Shown: positions 17,335 to 25,510 of the stretch, one piece after another
Position numbering within the stretch: position 1 is the first letter of the stretch
Layout: each line of letters begins with the position of its first letter
Assembly: GCF_005402965.1 (NCBI RefSeq)
Contig: NZ_BJCF01000001.1
Span: forward strand, 124,001-188,000
Source: Dolichospermum planctonicum
GTDB lineage: Bacteria > Cyanobacteriota > Cyanobacteriia > Cyanobacteriales > Nostocaceae
Length of the DNA: 64,000 nt
Direction of reading: 5' to 3'
The notes under the pieces: model-generated
What the model was told of the DNA's origin: nothing
The model's input: the letters and a program-made list of their open reading frames with translations, nothing else
The model's database searches: none
Position numbers and translations under genes: made by a program

Positions 17335-18744
17335 TTGCCTAAATCTATTCATTCTACCCAACCACCGCTCAAGTTTATTCCCCAATGTCATAATCCATTG
17401 GTTGTAAAAATTGTATCTTGGTTTTTGCCCTTGATTTTGCGGGTGAGAACTAGACCTTGGCTACCTGCGGGTATTGTGAATATTCAAGCTAAAAATGCGG
17501 AAGTCCTAGCTGAATTATACCATGAATTTCAGGCTGGTAAAGTCCGATTTTTAATTGCTTTTCGTCACCCGGAGGTAGAAGATCCTCTATCTATGTCATA
17601 TTTGCTATCACGGATTGTCCCTAAAGTGGCGCGAAAAAAAGGTATTAAGCTCAAATATCCACTTCACAGCTATTTTATCTATGAACGGGGGATGACAATC
17701 TGGGCAGGAAATTGGTTAGGATGGTTATTTTCTAGACTTGGTGGTATACCTATACGTAGGGGCAAACGCATAGATAGAACGGCTATTAATAAGGCAAGAG
17801 AATTATTTGCAACCGCAGAGATGCCCATAGCGATCGCTCCTGAAGGTGGTACAAATGGACACAGTAGTATAGTCAGTCCCTTAGAACCTGGTGTAGCCCA
17901 GTTGGGTTTTTGGTGTGTGGAAGATCTCAAAAAAGCTAACCGTGAAGAACAGGTTTTTATTATTCCGATTGGGATTAAATATAGCTATGTGAACCCACCT
18001 TGGAAAAGAATAGATTGGCTATTATCTAAATTAGAACTTGATAGCGGTTTACCTGTTAGGAAAACTAGTGAAATTAGCCAGGAAAGGGAAGAAATTTTAT
18101 ATCAGCGGGTGGTGGATTTATCTGAATATCTAATTTCGGAAATGGAGGAATTTTATCGGCGTTTTTATCATCAAGAATTTCCAGAAATTATAACTTCCGA
18201 AATTCCCACAAATGAAATTTTAATTACTAGATTACACCGATTGATGGATACAGCTTTAAAAATTGCAGAACAGTATTTTAATATCCGGCCTCAAGGTAAT
18301 TTTATTGATAGATGTCGGCGTTTAGAAGATGCTGGTTGGAATTATATTTATCGGGATGATATCGCTGATATTCAAAGTTTATCACCTTTCCAACGTGGTC
18401 TAGCTGATTGGGTAGCCCAAGAAGCAGATTTGAAAATGCAACACATGAGAATTGCTGAAAGTTTCGTCGCGGTCACTGCTAATTATATTCTAGAAAAACC
18501 AACCCCAGAAAGATTTGCAGAAACGATTTTATTAATGTTTGATATGTTGTCTCGCATTAAAGATTCTACCTTGCCAGGCAGGCCGCGTTTAGGTTGGAAA
18601 CAAGCCATGATTTCTGTCGGTGAAGCGATTAATATTAATGAAAGATGGGAAAATTGTCAAGGGAATAAACAAGCTTTACGAAAGGGTGTAAGTGATTTGA
18701 CCCAGGATTTACAGATGATTTTGGAGGGGTTAATTAAGGATTAG
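17335..18744 (+). CDS. 1-acylglycerol-3-phosphate acyltransferase-like protein (PlsC fold)
   Basis: The protein has a lysophospholipid acyltransferase domain: FLIAFRHPEVEDPL provides the HX4D-like pair (His...Asp), followed by GGIPIRRGKRID and APEGGTNGHSS (the EGG(T/S) motif), then PIGIKYSYV. The C-terminal ~200 residues are helical and of unknown role. I prefer the TTG at 17335 because AGGAG lies six bases upstream and the protein then starts MPKSIHSTQPP; the ATG at 17290 lies in dispersed-repeat sequence and has no ribosome binding site. It is likely membrane-associated and acts in lipid metabolism, but the exact acceptor is unknown. Confidence 0.8.
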   Translation: MPKSIHSTQPPLKFIPQCHNPLVVKIVSWFLPLILRVRTRPWLPAGIVNIQAKNAEVLAELYHEFQAGKVRFLIAFRHPEVEDPLSMSYLLSRIVPKVARKKGIKLKYPLHSYFIYERGMTIWAGNWLGWLFSRLGGIPIRRGKRIDRTAINKARELFATAEMPIAIAPEGGTNGHSSIVSPLEPGVAQLGFWCVEDLKKANREEQVFIIPIGIKYSYVNPPWKRIDWLLSKLELDSGLPVRKTSEISQEREEILYQRVVDLSEYLISEMEEFYRRFYHQEFPEIITSEIPTNEILITRLHRLMDTALKIAEQYFNIRPQGNFIDRCRRLEDAGWNYIYRDDIADIQSLSPFQRGLADWVAQEADLKMQHMRIAESFVAVTANYILEKPTPERFAETILLMFDMLSRIKDSTLPGRPRLGWKQAMISVGEAININERWENCQGNKQALRKGVSDLTQDLQMILEGLIKD

Positions 18745-18777
18745 TTTCTCCCTCCAGACCCATAAGGTAGACCTGTA

Positions 18778-18794
18778 GCGGGCATCTTGCCCGC
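18778..18794. repeat. small palindromic dispersed repeat (GCGGGC-ATCTT-GCCCGC), copy 1
   Basis: Six-base arms GCGGGC and GCCCGC flank ATCTT. An identical core lies at 31931-31947, also followed or preceded by GTGGTG/CACCAC. It lies just past the acyltransferase stop and could act as a terminator. Confidence 0.6.
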
Positions 18795-18863
18795 ACCACA
18801 AGGGTTTGATTATTCATGTTTGGACTTCATTTACTCACAATCTAATTATACTTAATGGCGGCA

Positions 18864-19289
18864 TTAAGTACCATTACCGCAGATATCACAGATTCCTTCA
18901 ACTGTCACTTCATACCTTTCTACTGTTAACCCCTCCCGCAGTTGACTGACATCAATACCGGGAAAAACATTCCAGTTAATGTCTTCAATCGCACCACAGC
19001 AGGTACAGCGAAAATGATGATGGGGCGCTACATTGGCATCATAACGAGATATTCCCTCTTGTAATAGCACTTCTCGCACTAAACCCGCTTCACGCAGTGC
19101 CTGAAGCGCCGCGTACACCGTAGCTTGGGAGGAAGTCGGTGCTTCCTGGTTTAAGTCTCTCAAAATTTGATCAACTGTAGGATGATCTTCCCTTGCTAAT
19201 AGGTTGGCATAAACCCCAAATCTTTGGGGTGTGACTCTCAACCCTCTACTTTTCAGGGTTTTGATAATATCATTAGCTTTTTGCTGCAT
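18864..19289 (-). CDS. perR: Fur family peroxide-type regulator (PerR / FurC-like)
   Basis: A 141-residue Fur-family repressor: the winged helix includes LRVTPQRFGVYANLLA, HPTVDQIL and QATVYAALQALREAGLV; the dimer/metal region has HHHFRCTCCGAIED, and the C-terminal CDICGNG supplies the second CxxC pair for structural zinc. The divergent peroxiredoxin and the palindromes between the two genes argue for the PerR class, which represses antioxidant genes until oxidised by peroxide. FurC of Anabaena and PerR of Synechocystis fit this context. Assignment to PerR rather than Fur or Zur rests on context. Confidence 0.85.
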   Translation of the reverse strand: MQQKANDIIKTLKSRGLRVTPQRFGVYANLLAREDHPTVDQILRDLNQEAPTSSQATVYAALQALREAGLVREVLLQEGISRYDANVAPHHHFRCTCCGAIEDINWNVFPGIDVSQLREGLTVERYEVTVEGICDICGNGT

Positions 19290-19370
19290 AGGATTTACTT
19301 GATTATATAAAGATATAGACCCCTATTATAACTTTTCCTTTTTCAGAATTAAAGCTTTTTAAAAAATACA

Positions 19371-19391
19371 TTATAAAATAAGTATTTATAA
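19371..19391. promoter_or_regulatory. Fur/PerR-box-like inverted repeat, site 1
   Basis: TTATAAA (19371-19377) and TTTATAA (19385-19391) are inverted around 7 bases, similar to the AT-rich Fur/PerR box. It lies 81 bases from the regulator start and 86 from the peroxiredoxin start, so it could control both. Confidence 0.45.
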
Positions 19392-19406
19392 CTATTGACA
19401 AATTCC

Positions 19407-19429
19407 TAAATCAGAATTATTCTGATTTA
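19407..19429. promoter_or_regulatory. perfect 23 bp palindrome upstream of peroxiredoxin, likely PerR operator
   Basis: TAAATCAGAAT (19407-19417), centre T, ATTCTGATTTA (19419-19429): an 11-1-11 perfect inverted repeat, 48 bases upstream of the peroxiredoxin ATG. Its position between divergent perR and prx genes is what an autoregulated operator would show. Binding is inference. Confidence 0.6.
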
Positions 19430-19477
19430 TAGGCTAAAGACACGAGTTAAAATCTTCCATCTAAAAAAGAGGTATTT

Positions 19478-20050
19478 ATGACTGCTATTACTCACGTTCC
19501 AAATGTAGTATTCAAGACTCGTGTTCGGGATGAATCTGTACCTGGACCCAATCCTTACCGTTGGCAAGATGTAACCACTGAAGAGATTTTTGGTGGTAAA
19601 AAAGTAGTATTATTTGCTCTTCCCGGTGCGTTCACCCCCACCTGTTCTTCTACTCATTTACCTCGCTACGAAGAACTATTTGCAGAATTCAAAGCGCAAG
19701 GTGTTGATCAGATCATTTGTTTGTCAGTTAATGACGCATTTGTTATGTTCCAATGGGGTAAACAACAAGGTGCTAAAAATGTCTTCTTGTTACCCGATGG
19801 TAGTGGAGAATTTACCCGGAAAATGGGAATGTTAGTAGATAAATCTAACATCGGTTTTGGAATGCGTTCTTGGCGTTATGCAATGGTTGTTAATAACGGC
19901 GAAATTGAAAAAATGTTCGTTGAACCTGGTTTTGAAGACAACTGTGGTAGTGACCCCTTTGAAGTATCTGATGCTGATACTGTTCTTGCTTACCTCAAAG
20001 GTGTAGAACGTCCTAGTGAAGTTGCACCTCGGTTAGCATTTGTTGGTTAA
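19478..20050 (+). CDS. type II peroxiredoxin (Prx5-like)
   Basis: This thiol peroxidase reduces H2O2 and alkyl hydroperoxides using thioredoxin or glutaredoxin. The peroxidatic Cys is in PGAFTPTCSSTHLP, the family motif; GSGEFTRKMGM and RSWRYAMVV are also typical of the PrxII/Prx5 group. A second Cys occurs in FEDNCGSDPFEVS. About 190 residues is slightly longer than minimal PrxII, as in cyanobacterial homologues. AAAAGAGG precedes ATG 19478. It is divergent from the Fur-family gene, with two candidate operators in between, so peroxide induction is likely. Confidence 0.94.
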   Translation: MTAITHVPNVVFKTRVRDESVPGPNPYRWQDVTTEEIFGGKKVVLFALPGAFTPTCSSTHLPRYEELFAEFKAQGVDQIICLSVNDAFVMFQWGKQQGAKNVFLLPDGSGEFTRKMGMLVDKSNIGFGMRSWRYAMVVNNGEIEKMFVEPGFEDNCGSDPFEVSDADTVLAYLKGVERPSEVAPRLAFVG

Positions 20051-20110
20051 TTAGTAAAGTTAGAAATTTCTAACTGGCGATAGAGGTTGATATTTTTAAA
20101 CTATATAAGG

Positions 20111-20145
20111 CGAAGGAAGTTAGATAAAACTTCTTTTGCTTTTTT
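20111..20145 (+). terminator. intrinsic terminator after peroxiredoxin
   Basis: The inverted repeat GAAGTT-AGATAA-AACTTC lies in this span and is followed by TTTTGCTTTTTTG, the form of a rho-independent terminator, downstream of the peroxiredoxin stop. Confidence 0.65.
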
Positions 20146-20291
20146 GTTTTCATAGACAAAACACCCTTAATTCTGTCTAATAAATTAGCTGAAAATCATC
20201 TGTTTTGTCAGATACTATTCCAAAATATAAGTAGGGGATAAATTGATAGTTTTATTCCAGGGAATAAAGTATTTCAGGAGGTCAAACAATA

Positions 20292-20552
20292 GTGAAAATC
20301 ATAATTTCCGAATTAGGAAAAAAGATTCCAGAACCGATTCTGGATGAACTAACACTTTGGGAAATGAAAAATATCAACGGTGGTTACATGACCAGAAGAG
20401 ATATGGCAAGATATAACATGACCAACAGCAACAATACTACCAATACTAATGATTTTTCCACCATGCTCAAAGAAATAAACAGTAGTATAGCGCAATGGAA
20501 AATAACCCTCGAAGATACAACAGATACTCTCGGAATTAACTTTAATTTTTAA
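20292..20552 (+). CDS. RiPP precursor-like peptide A (double-Gly leader)
   Basis: The start is GTG 20292 with a strong AGGAGG ten bases upstream. The leader is MKIIISELGKKIPEPILDEL followed by TLWEMKNINGG (Gly30-Gly31), the form cut by C39 peptidases. The 55-residue core is rich in Thr/Ser/Asn (14 Ser/Thr; TNSNNTTNTNDFST) and has no Cys. It is the first gene of the + strand part of the RiPP cluster and is followed by its own terminator. Precursor status rests on the leader, the size and the neighbours; it has no sequence family that I can name. Confidence 0.7.
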   Translation: MKIIISELGKKIPEPILDELTLWEMKNINGGYMTRRDMARYNMTNSNNTTNTNDFSTMLKEINSSIAQWKITLEDTTDTLGINFNF

Positions 20553-20588
20553 AAGATGCTGTTGTAAATTGAATATTTTCCTTGCTTT

Positions 20589-20634
20589 CGTGTATTTTCA
20601 GATGTTTTAATCTGAAGATACACGATTTTCTTAT
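20589..20634 (+). terminator. 15 bp hairpin terminator after precursor A
   Basis: CGTGTATTTTCAGAT (20589-20603) pairs with ATCTGAAGATACACG (20610-20624), with one G-T pair, followed by ATTTTCTTATTT. It separates precursor A from the downstream genes. Confidence 0.7.
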
Positions 20635-20906
20635 TTAGTTACAGCAGATTTCAACTTTGTCAGGCACAAAAATACCCCACTTTGCTAGGGGGAGGGTGTA
20701 AGGGTGTGGTTCATAAACCTAAAATAGGCTGTAACTTAAACTAGGAAGTTAACTTTTAATAAAAGACAAAATTCATCTATTTGTGTCTTTTTTACTAGGC
20801 TCAAAGCCTTGATTTTTCTATTTTTCTTAAATAAAAATAGGGGTAACAGTTAAGAAAACACAAACTTAACTGACTCACAAGTCCCATTTACAAAAACAAG
20901 GAAATT
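20635..20906. other. intergenic region with second hairpin
   Basis: No gene is visible. AAAAGACAAA (about 20762) and TTTGTGTCTTTT (about 20781) form an imperfect hairpin followed by T-rich sequence. The fragment CCCCACTTTGCTAGGGGGAG looks like part of a dispersed repeat. The promoter for precursor B is presumably between here and 20906. Confidence 0.4.
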
Positions 20907-21173
20907 ATGGCAAGTATTACTCTTTCCCAATTAAATGTAACTGGTTCTGAACTATTCCAAGATTCTGAAAGTTATCTTAATGATCTCAATGATGCAAGTT
21001 CTGTAGCCGTACATGGTGGTGGTAGTTATAATAGCGGCTTTGGTGAATATGGCGATTTTGGTGTGAAATACCTTGAATACTTAGTTGATGGCTATGCGAT
21101 CGCTAGTATTAAGCATATAGCTAAATCTTTTAGTCATAACCCCTCTGCCCCCAGCGTCACCGCCCACTACTAA
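20907..21173 (+). CDS. RiPP precursor-like peptide B (double-Gly leader)
   Basis: 88 residues. The leader MASITLSQLNVTGSELFQDS continues ESYLNDLNDASSVAVHGG, a form seen in cyanobacterial bacteriocin-type precursors (SELFxDSESYLNDL). The core after Gly37-Gly38 is Gly/Tyr/Ser rich at first (GSYNSGFGEYGDFG) and then amphipathic (VKYLEYLVDGYAIASIKHIA). There is no Cys. Its second half matches peptide C (GVKxLExxxxxYAIxSI). AAGGAAATT precedes ATG 20907. It probably is exported by the C39 ABC transporter encoded nearby. Confidence 0.8.
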   Translation: MASITLSQLNVTGSELFQDSESYLNDLNDASSVAVHGGGSYNSGFGEYGDFGVKYLEYLVDGYAIASIKHIAKSFSHNPSAPSVTAHY

Positions 21174-21493
21174 TAATTCCCTAGCTTTGTAGTTGACTAC
21201 AAGGCGAATTTAGCAATCCTCAAGGAATTGTGAACACAGATATAGATGTTGGGTGACGACGTGGTTTAGTGATTTAGCTGTAAGCATTATCAATTAATTA
21301 CCGCGTCACTAGCGAATCTGTAGGGTGTTTATAACTTCTACAAAGATTGCTATATAGTTATCCAGGATTAAAAAGTAAAAGAAACAATCTATTACTAATA
21401 ATCCTGGATATTTAATAAGATTGGTGTAAGGATTCAGGACTGTGGGTAAATTAATTTACAAAAATCAAAAGTTAATTTTTGTAAAGGTAAGAA
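21174..21493. other. intergenic region between precursors B and C
   Basis: No gene or clear hairpin is visible. The segment around 21225-21330 (GTGAACACAGATATAGATG and TAGCGAATCTGTAGGGTG) is unremarkable. It probably contains a promoter for precursor C. Confidence 0.35.
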
Positions 21494-21709
21494 ATGGCAA
21501 GTATTAGAATTTATGATCTACATAATTCCCAGGAAATAAAGTTTATTAACGATCTGAATAATATGGAATTATTATCTTTGTTTGGTGGTGAGGATAATGA
21601 TGTTAATCAAATATTTTATTACGGTGTTAAGGGGCTGGAATTTATGTTAGCAGTCTATGCTATAGAGAGCATTTTGTTCTTAACAAACAAAGTGAGAAAC
21701 TTTTTGTGA
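21494..21709 (+). CDS. RiPP precursor-like peptide C (double-Gly leader)
   Basis: 71 residues. The leader MASIRIYDLHNSQEIKFIND with LNNMELLSLFGG ends in Gly31-Gly32. The 39-residue core contains YYGVKGLEFMLAVYAIESIL, similar to the second half of peptide B. There is no Cys; only two Ser/Thr are in the core. It shares with the other five precursors the leader pattern (aromatic/Leu)-x-(N/Y)-D-L-(N/K). The dehydratase-like kinase gene begins 69 bases downstream. Confidence 0.75.
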   Translation: MASIRIYDLHNSQEIKFINDLNNMELLSLFGGEDNDVNQIFYYGVKGLEFMLAVYAIESILFLTNKVRNFL

Positions 21710-21778
21710 TCTTTGAAATAACACAACCATTTTATTGCGGCTATCATTGACTTATTTCACATATTATCATCAGCAATT

Positions 21779-22942
21779 ATGCCATTCATCATCAGTTCTA
21801 GCAATGTGTTTGATTACTTAATTGAGCACCAAATTTGTCATCCACAAGATAATTCAATCACTAAAATAGAGCTAAAACCTGCTAAAAACTTTAACTTATT
21901 AATTAGTTTAGCAGATGGTCGTCAACTCTTAGTAAAACAAGAGCGTCATGATCAAAATGGTAAAACCTTGGGTGAATTTATAGATGAATGGAGAATTCAT
22001 GATTTTTGTCAAAAATTCCCAGAAATAAAGCATTTGCAATCATCTTTTTCAGAAGTAATTCATTTTGACTTAGAAAACTCCATCATTGTTTTTAATTACC
22101 TAAATCAATATCAAGATCTAGCAGAATTTTACGCTAAAGATCAGATATTTCCTGTGGAGATTTCCCAATTAATTGGTACAACTTTGGCAACGGTGCATGG
22201 CTTAACAATAAAGAATAAAAACTATCAAGAATTTCTAGAAAATTCTCTTCAGCAGCAAAATATTACCAAAGGATTAGATAGAATTACACCACAAGTATTT
22301 GGTCAAGTTCCTGCTGATGGTTTGAAGTTTTTTTCTCTCTATCAACGTTATGATAATTTAGGAAAAGCAATTAAAGAATTGAGTCAGGTTTTTACTCCTT
22401 GTTGTCTGACTCATAATGATCTCAAGCTCAATAATATTCTTTTATTTTTGAATTGGGAAACAGAAATTGAGCAAAAACTAATAGGAAATCAAAATATCAT
22501 CAGATTGATTGATTGGGAAAGAGGTAATTGGGGAGATCCTGCTAATGATTTAGGCACAATAATTGCTAGTTATTTACAAATTTGGTTGTATAGCATAGTG
22601 CCTAATAAAAGCATACCCATTGAAGAATGTTTGCGTTTAGCTGCTGTGCCGTTATCAATGATTCAACCTTCTTTATCAACATTAGTTAGTAGTTATTTAA
22701 ATACCTTTACAGCAATTTTAGAAACTCGTCCAAATTTCTGCCAATTAGTCATGCAATTTAGCGGTTTAGCATTAATTAGAGCTATTCAAGCTAGAGTTCA
22801 ATATGAAAAAATATTTGATAATTCTAGTATCTGTATGCTCCAAGTTGCTAAGAGTTTATTATGTCGTCCCCAAGCATCTATTCCCACCATTTTGGGAATG
22901 GAATTTTCAACAATAACTTCTAAAAATTTATCTCTTGTTTAG
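21779..22942 (+). CDS. APH-fold kinase of RiPP dehydratase type (TvaC/LxmK-like)
   Basis: The protein has an aminoglycoside-phosphotransferase/protein-kinase-like fold: LLVKQERHD with a likely ATP-binding Lys53, the catalytic loop LTHNDLKLNNIL (His212, Asp214, Asn218/219) and the metal loop IRLIDWERGNWGDPANDLG (Asp245). Position beside a HopA1-domain gene and double-Gly precursors matches the kinase half of the two-protein Ser/Thr dehydratases known from thioamitides (TvaC/TvaD) and class V lanthipeptides (LxmK/LxmY). The predicted reaction is phosphorylation of core Ser/Thr. The gap to the next gene is 15 bases, so the two are co-transcribed. Confidence 0.82.
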   Translation: MPFIISSSNVFDYLIEHQICHPQDNSITKIELKPAKNFNLLISLADGRQLLVKQERHDQNGKTLGEFIDEWRIHDFCQKFPEIKHLQSSFSEVIHFDLENSIIVFNYLNQYQDLAEFYAKDQIFPVEISQLIGTTLATVHGLTIKNKNYQEFLENSLQQQNITKGLDRITPQVFGQVPADGLKFFSLYQRYDNLGKAIKELSQVFTPCCLTHNDLKLNNILLFLNWETEIEQKLIGNQNIIRLIDWERGNWGDPANDLGTIIASYLQIWLYSIVPNKSIPIEECLRLAAVPLSMIQPSLSTLVSSYLNTFTAILETRPNFCQLVMQFSGLALIRAIQARVQYEKIFDNSSICMLQVAKSLLCRPQASIPTILGMEFSTITSKNLSLV

Positions 22943-22957
22943 AGAAGGAAAGCTTTT

Positions 22958-24040
22958 ATGCAAGTATTAGATTCTATAAAGAGTCAACTTTTCCAATTAC
23001 CAAAGGAATTACAAACAGCACTGCAAAATATTGTTGATCATCTGGAAATTGAATCATTTTATTCAATTAAACATCCAGAATACAAGTTATTTGAATTGCC
23101 AGAATCGGTAATCTCTCGCTTTAAAGATTTACCCTTGGATATTCAACATAAACATTTGAGTATGCAATTGCGTAATTTTCTTTATGGTGCTTATTATAAC
23201 GGTTCTTCGAATGATTTTTCTACCGCTGATTCGCAGATAAATAACCTCAGTAATAATAGCTTATTTGGCATAGATTTGGCTTTTTATGAACGACTACATA
23301 CCAGTAATAAGGGTATAGGCTATTGGAGTCAAGATTGGTTAGTAGTTAATGAAGAAGCTGATGGATCTTTGGCAGTCCACAAAAATGGTTTAACTTTACA
23401 TATTGAGCGTGATTTGTACTTATCAGAAGTTGATAAGTATGCTACTGTCGGTAACTTAGTAGCGATCAAAATGCCAAAGAATTTAGTTCAAAATGGATTT
23501 TATATGGCAGCATCTAATTTAGGAACTGAAGATAATCAAGATATTCTGAGAATTTACTTTAATGTATCACCAGAAGGTGCATTATCAGTGATGGAAAATA
23601 TAACTACAGAACTCAATAATCTGCCAGTTGCTTTCTCATTTAAAGCCCTATATAGTCCTGATGAATATAAACGTTATGATTCAGCCGTCCTATATTTCAA
23701 TAAACATGAATATAAGACTATTTACCCTATATTACAAAAGGTATATTTAGCAAATCAAGAGATTTTTTCTCCACAAGTACCGTTATTTACTAAGCCACTA
23801 GCTCCAGGATTGAGTTGTGCTGAAGAACCAGAAAATAAATTCGGTGAAAAAGAAAGTTTTGGTACTCATCGTTGTCAAATTATTGCTAATGGTTTAATTG
23901 CTGCTTGGCAAGCAGATCAAAATGATTCAGAAAGTCGAATGACGGCTATTCTTGAACAATTTGCATTACAAAAAATTAAATTACAATATCCTTATCTTAA
24001 TACACATTCACAGGATATCTATACCCCATTAGATAGATAG
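22958..24040 (+). CDS. HopA1-domain protein, candidate phospho-Ser/Thr lyase
   Basis: 360 residues. From about residue 70 to 330 it follows the HopA1 effector domain: FLYGAYYNG, GIGYWSQDWLVV (residues 119-130), VHKNGLTLHIERDLYL, VAIKMPKNLVQNGFYMA and RIYFNVSPEGALSVM. HopA1-like proteins in thioamitide and class V lanthipeptide clusters act with an APH kinase to dehydrate Ser/Thr. AGAAGGAAAG precedes ATG 22958, 15 bases after the kinase. No cyclase, YcaO, LanM or radical SAM gene lies near, so dehydration may be the only backbone change. The lyase role is inferred from relatives. Confidence 0.8.
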   Translation: MQVLDSIKSQLFQLPKELQTALQNIVDHLEIESFYSIKHPEYKLFELPESVISRFKDLPLDIQHKHLSMQLRNFLYGAYYNGSSNDFSTADSQINNLSNNSLFGIDLAFYERLHTSNKGIGYWSQDWLVVNEEADGSLAVHKNGLTLHIERDLYLSEVDKYATVGNLVAIKMPKNLVQNGFYMAASNLGTEDNQDILRIYFNVSPEGALSVMENITTELNNLPVAFSFKALYSPDEYKRYDSAVLYFNKHEYKTIYPILQKVYLANQEIFSPQVPLFTKPLAPGLSCAEEPENKFGEKESFGTHRCQIIANGLIAAWQADQNDSESRMTAILEQFALQKIKLQYPYLNTHSQDIYTPLDR

Positions 24041-24067
24041 TTTTCCTGAATATTATCTCATAACAAG

Positions 24068-24096
24068 ATCCCTGACTTGTTAAAGAAGTCAGGGAT
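24068..24096. terminator. bidirectional hairpin between convergent HopA1 and foldase genes
   Basis: ATCCCTGACTT (24068-24078) and AAGTCAGGGAT (24086-24096) form an 11 bp stem. Very similar palindromes lie at 27808-27840 and, in the variant CCCCGACTT, at 37651-37702, so this is a dispersed palindromic repeat that also can end transcription from both sides. Confidence 0.7.
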
Positions 24097-24112
24097 ATAA
24101 CTCTTCTCAATT

Positions 24113-24901
24113 TTAACTGGCTTTACTCAATATTTCTGCTGGAGAAGAGGAAAAATTGAGACTTGCTCCTAATGTGGCGACAATCTTTAATTTATTAACT
24201 TGATCTTTTAACCAATTAGTAAATAAATCGCCAAGGATTTGTACACGCATTTGTTCATTTAATTCCGGTTCAATTATTTCTTCAACTATAATGATATGCA
24301 CTCCTTTTGGTGTAATTACTGGTTTAAGAATTTGTGGGGGATTAGCTGCAAATACTAGAGAGGCAATTTCTGGTCTAAAATCACTACGTTTGCGGATACC
24401 TTGATATCCTCCAGCGCGTCTTATTTCGGGATTTTGGATATATTGACGAGCGATTTCTTGAAAACTAATTTCTCCTTCTTGAAGAGCGTAAAATATTTCT
24501 AAGGCTAAGTCTTCATCATCCAATATCACTTCATAGGTAACGGCGGCGCTGTAATTAAGTTGATGAGCATAAAAGAATGGTTCAACTTTCTCAGCAAATA
24601 AATGATGAGCTAATTTTGTCGATAAGATATTGAGATGTGCTATTTCTTCAAAATTATCTAAGGAAAGATAATGTTTCTGTAACCATTCCCAGGTTTCTTC
24701 AGCTTTAATCAGTCTATTAGCTAATCGTAAACTATCTGCGGACTGTTGTAGTTCTGCTGTTTCGACAGTAATCCCTGCTTTTTCAGCCGTTTCAGTAATA
24801 ACTTTTCTAGTGGCGATCGCTTCTAATAAACTAGGGATTTGACAAGATATTTTTAGATGATAAATAATATCTTCATTGGATATTTTTAAAATATCTGACA
24901 T
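24113..24901 (-). CDS. parvulin-type (PpiC/SurA-like) peptidylprolyl isomerase of the RiPP cluster
   Basis: 262 residues: an N-terminal helical region and a PpiC-type rotamase domain at about 115-210, with EIFYALQEGEISFQEIARQY, RRAGGYQGIRKRSDFRPEI and ILKPVITPKGVHIIIVEEI, the typical end of a parvulin fold. No signal peptide is visible. Foldases of this type are regularly found with C39 exporters and HlyD adaptors in cyanobacterial bacteriocin loci. It is the last gene of the minus-strand series exporter-adaptor-precursors, so it may fold or hold the peptides before export. Confidence 0.85.
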   Translation of the reverse strand: MSDILKISNEDIIYHLKISCQIPSLLEAIATRKVITETAEKAGITVETAELQQSADSLRLANRLIKAEETWEWLQKHYLSLDNFEEIAHLNILSTKLAHHLFAEKVEPFFYAHQLNYSAAVTYEVILDDEDLALEIFYALQEGEISFQEIARQYIQNPEIRRAGGYQGIRKRSDFRPEIASLVFAANPPQILKPVITPKGVHIIIVEEIIEPELNEQMRVQILGDLFTNWLKDQVNKLKIVATLGASLNFSSSPAEILSKAS

Positions 24902-25117
24902 GGCGTAATTCCTCGATTTACTAAACCCATTAAGAATTTATTTGATCCTATTTAAATGAATTATCAGCGTATCTATCATATTTACCTGATATGTTATTTT
25001 CTTATCTCTATCTAATGATACTTTTAATATTTTCGATAATTTATATGAGAAAAATTACCAGATTTATACCCCCGAATTATCTCACAATCCGGGGACATAA
25101 TTGTGATTGTGATCGAG
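24902..25117. other. leader of the foldase gene
   Basis: This is AT-rich DNA without a gene. CCCCCGAATTATCTCACAAT and TCCGGGGAC (about 25069-25097) can pair as a hairpin between precursor D and the foldase gene, likely a partial terminator. Confidence 0.35.
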
Positions 25118-25387
25118 TTATTTGGTAACTAAATAAAGAGATGGGTTGGAAAAATCAAGACTAAAAATCTTGTTATTACGGGAATTTGAACCAAATAGCC
25201 CATTATCGCTTGATGTCTGATTAGTTATAACATCCTGAATGGTGGTTAACAGAAAATTCAGATCAAAACCACCTGATAAAGGGAGAATATCAGTATCTAC
25301 TATTTGTTGTATTTCCTCTGAATTTAAGTCATACAAGAATGTATTTTTATCAATAGTTTCTAAGTCGGAAATTATGATTGTAGCCAT
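25118..25387 (-). CDS. RiPP precursor-like peptide D (double-Gly leader)
   Basis: 89 residues. The leader MATIIISDLETIDKNTFLYD continues LNSEEIQQIVDTDILPLSGG (Gly39-Gly40). The core starts FDLNFLLTTIQDVITNQTSS, contains RNNKIFSLDFSNPSLYL, and has many Ser/Thr but no Cys. The ending NKIFxxDF is shared with peptides E and F. AGGAAATAATATC precedes ATG 25387. The three minus-strand precursors sit between the HlyD gene and the foldase gene. Confidence 0.8.
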   Translation of the reverse strand: MATIIISDLETIDKNTFLYDLNSEEIQQIVDTDILPLSGGFDLNFLLTTIQDVITNQTSSDNGLFGSNSRNNKIFSLDFSNPSLYLVTK

Positions 25388-25460
25388 GATATTATTTCCT
25401 AATCAAAAAGTGAACAGTTTTGCAATTGTGACGAAATTGCATTTGAATCTGCTACAATAA

Positions 25461-25500
25461 TTAAGTAGGTTGGTGCTAAAAATTGTCCTGATGACAAGGC
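25461..25500. repeat. fragment of the MITE found at 4861
   Basis: TTAAGTAGGTTGGTGCTAAA followed by AATTGTCCTGATGACAAGGC matches the left 40 bases of the element at 4861-4985, with few differences. The rest and the right terminal repeat are absent. It lies between precursors D and E. Confidence 0.7.
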
Positions 25501-25510
25501 AATATACCTA

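Noticed and set aside
20292-24040. Class V lanthipeptide cluster
   Set aside because: The kinase and HopA1 proteins fit, but none of the six precursors contains Cys and no cyclase is present, so lanthionine formation is not supported.
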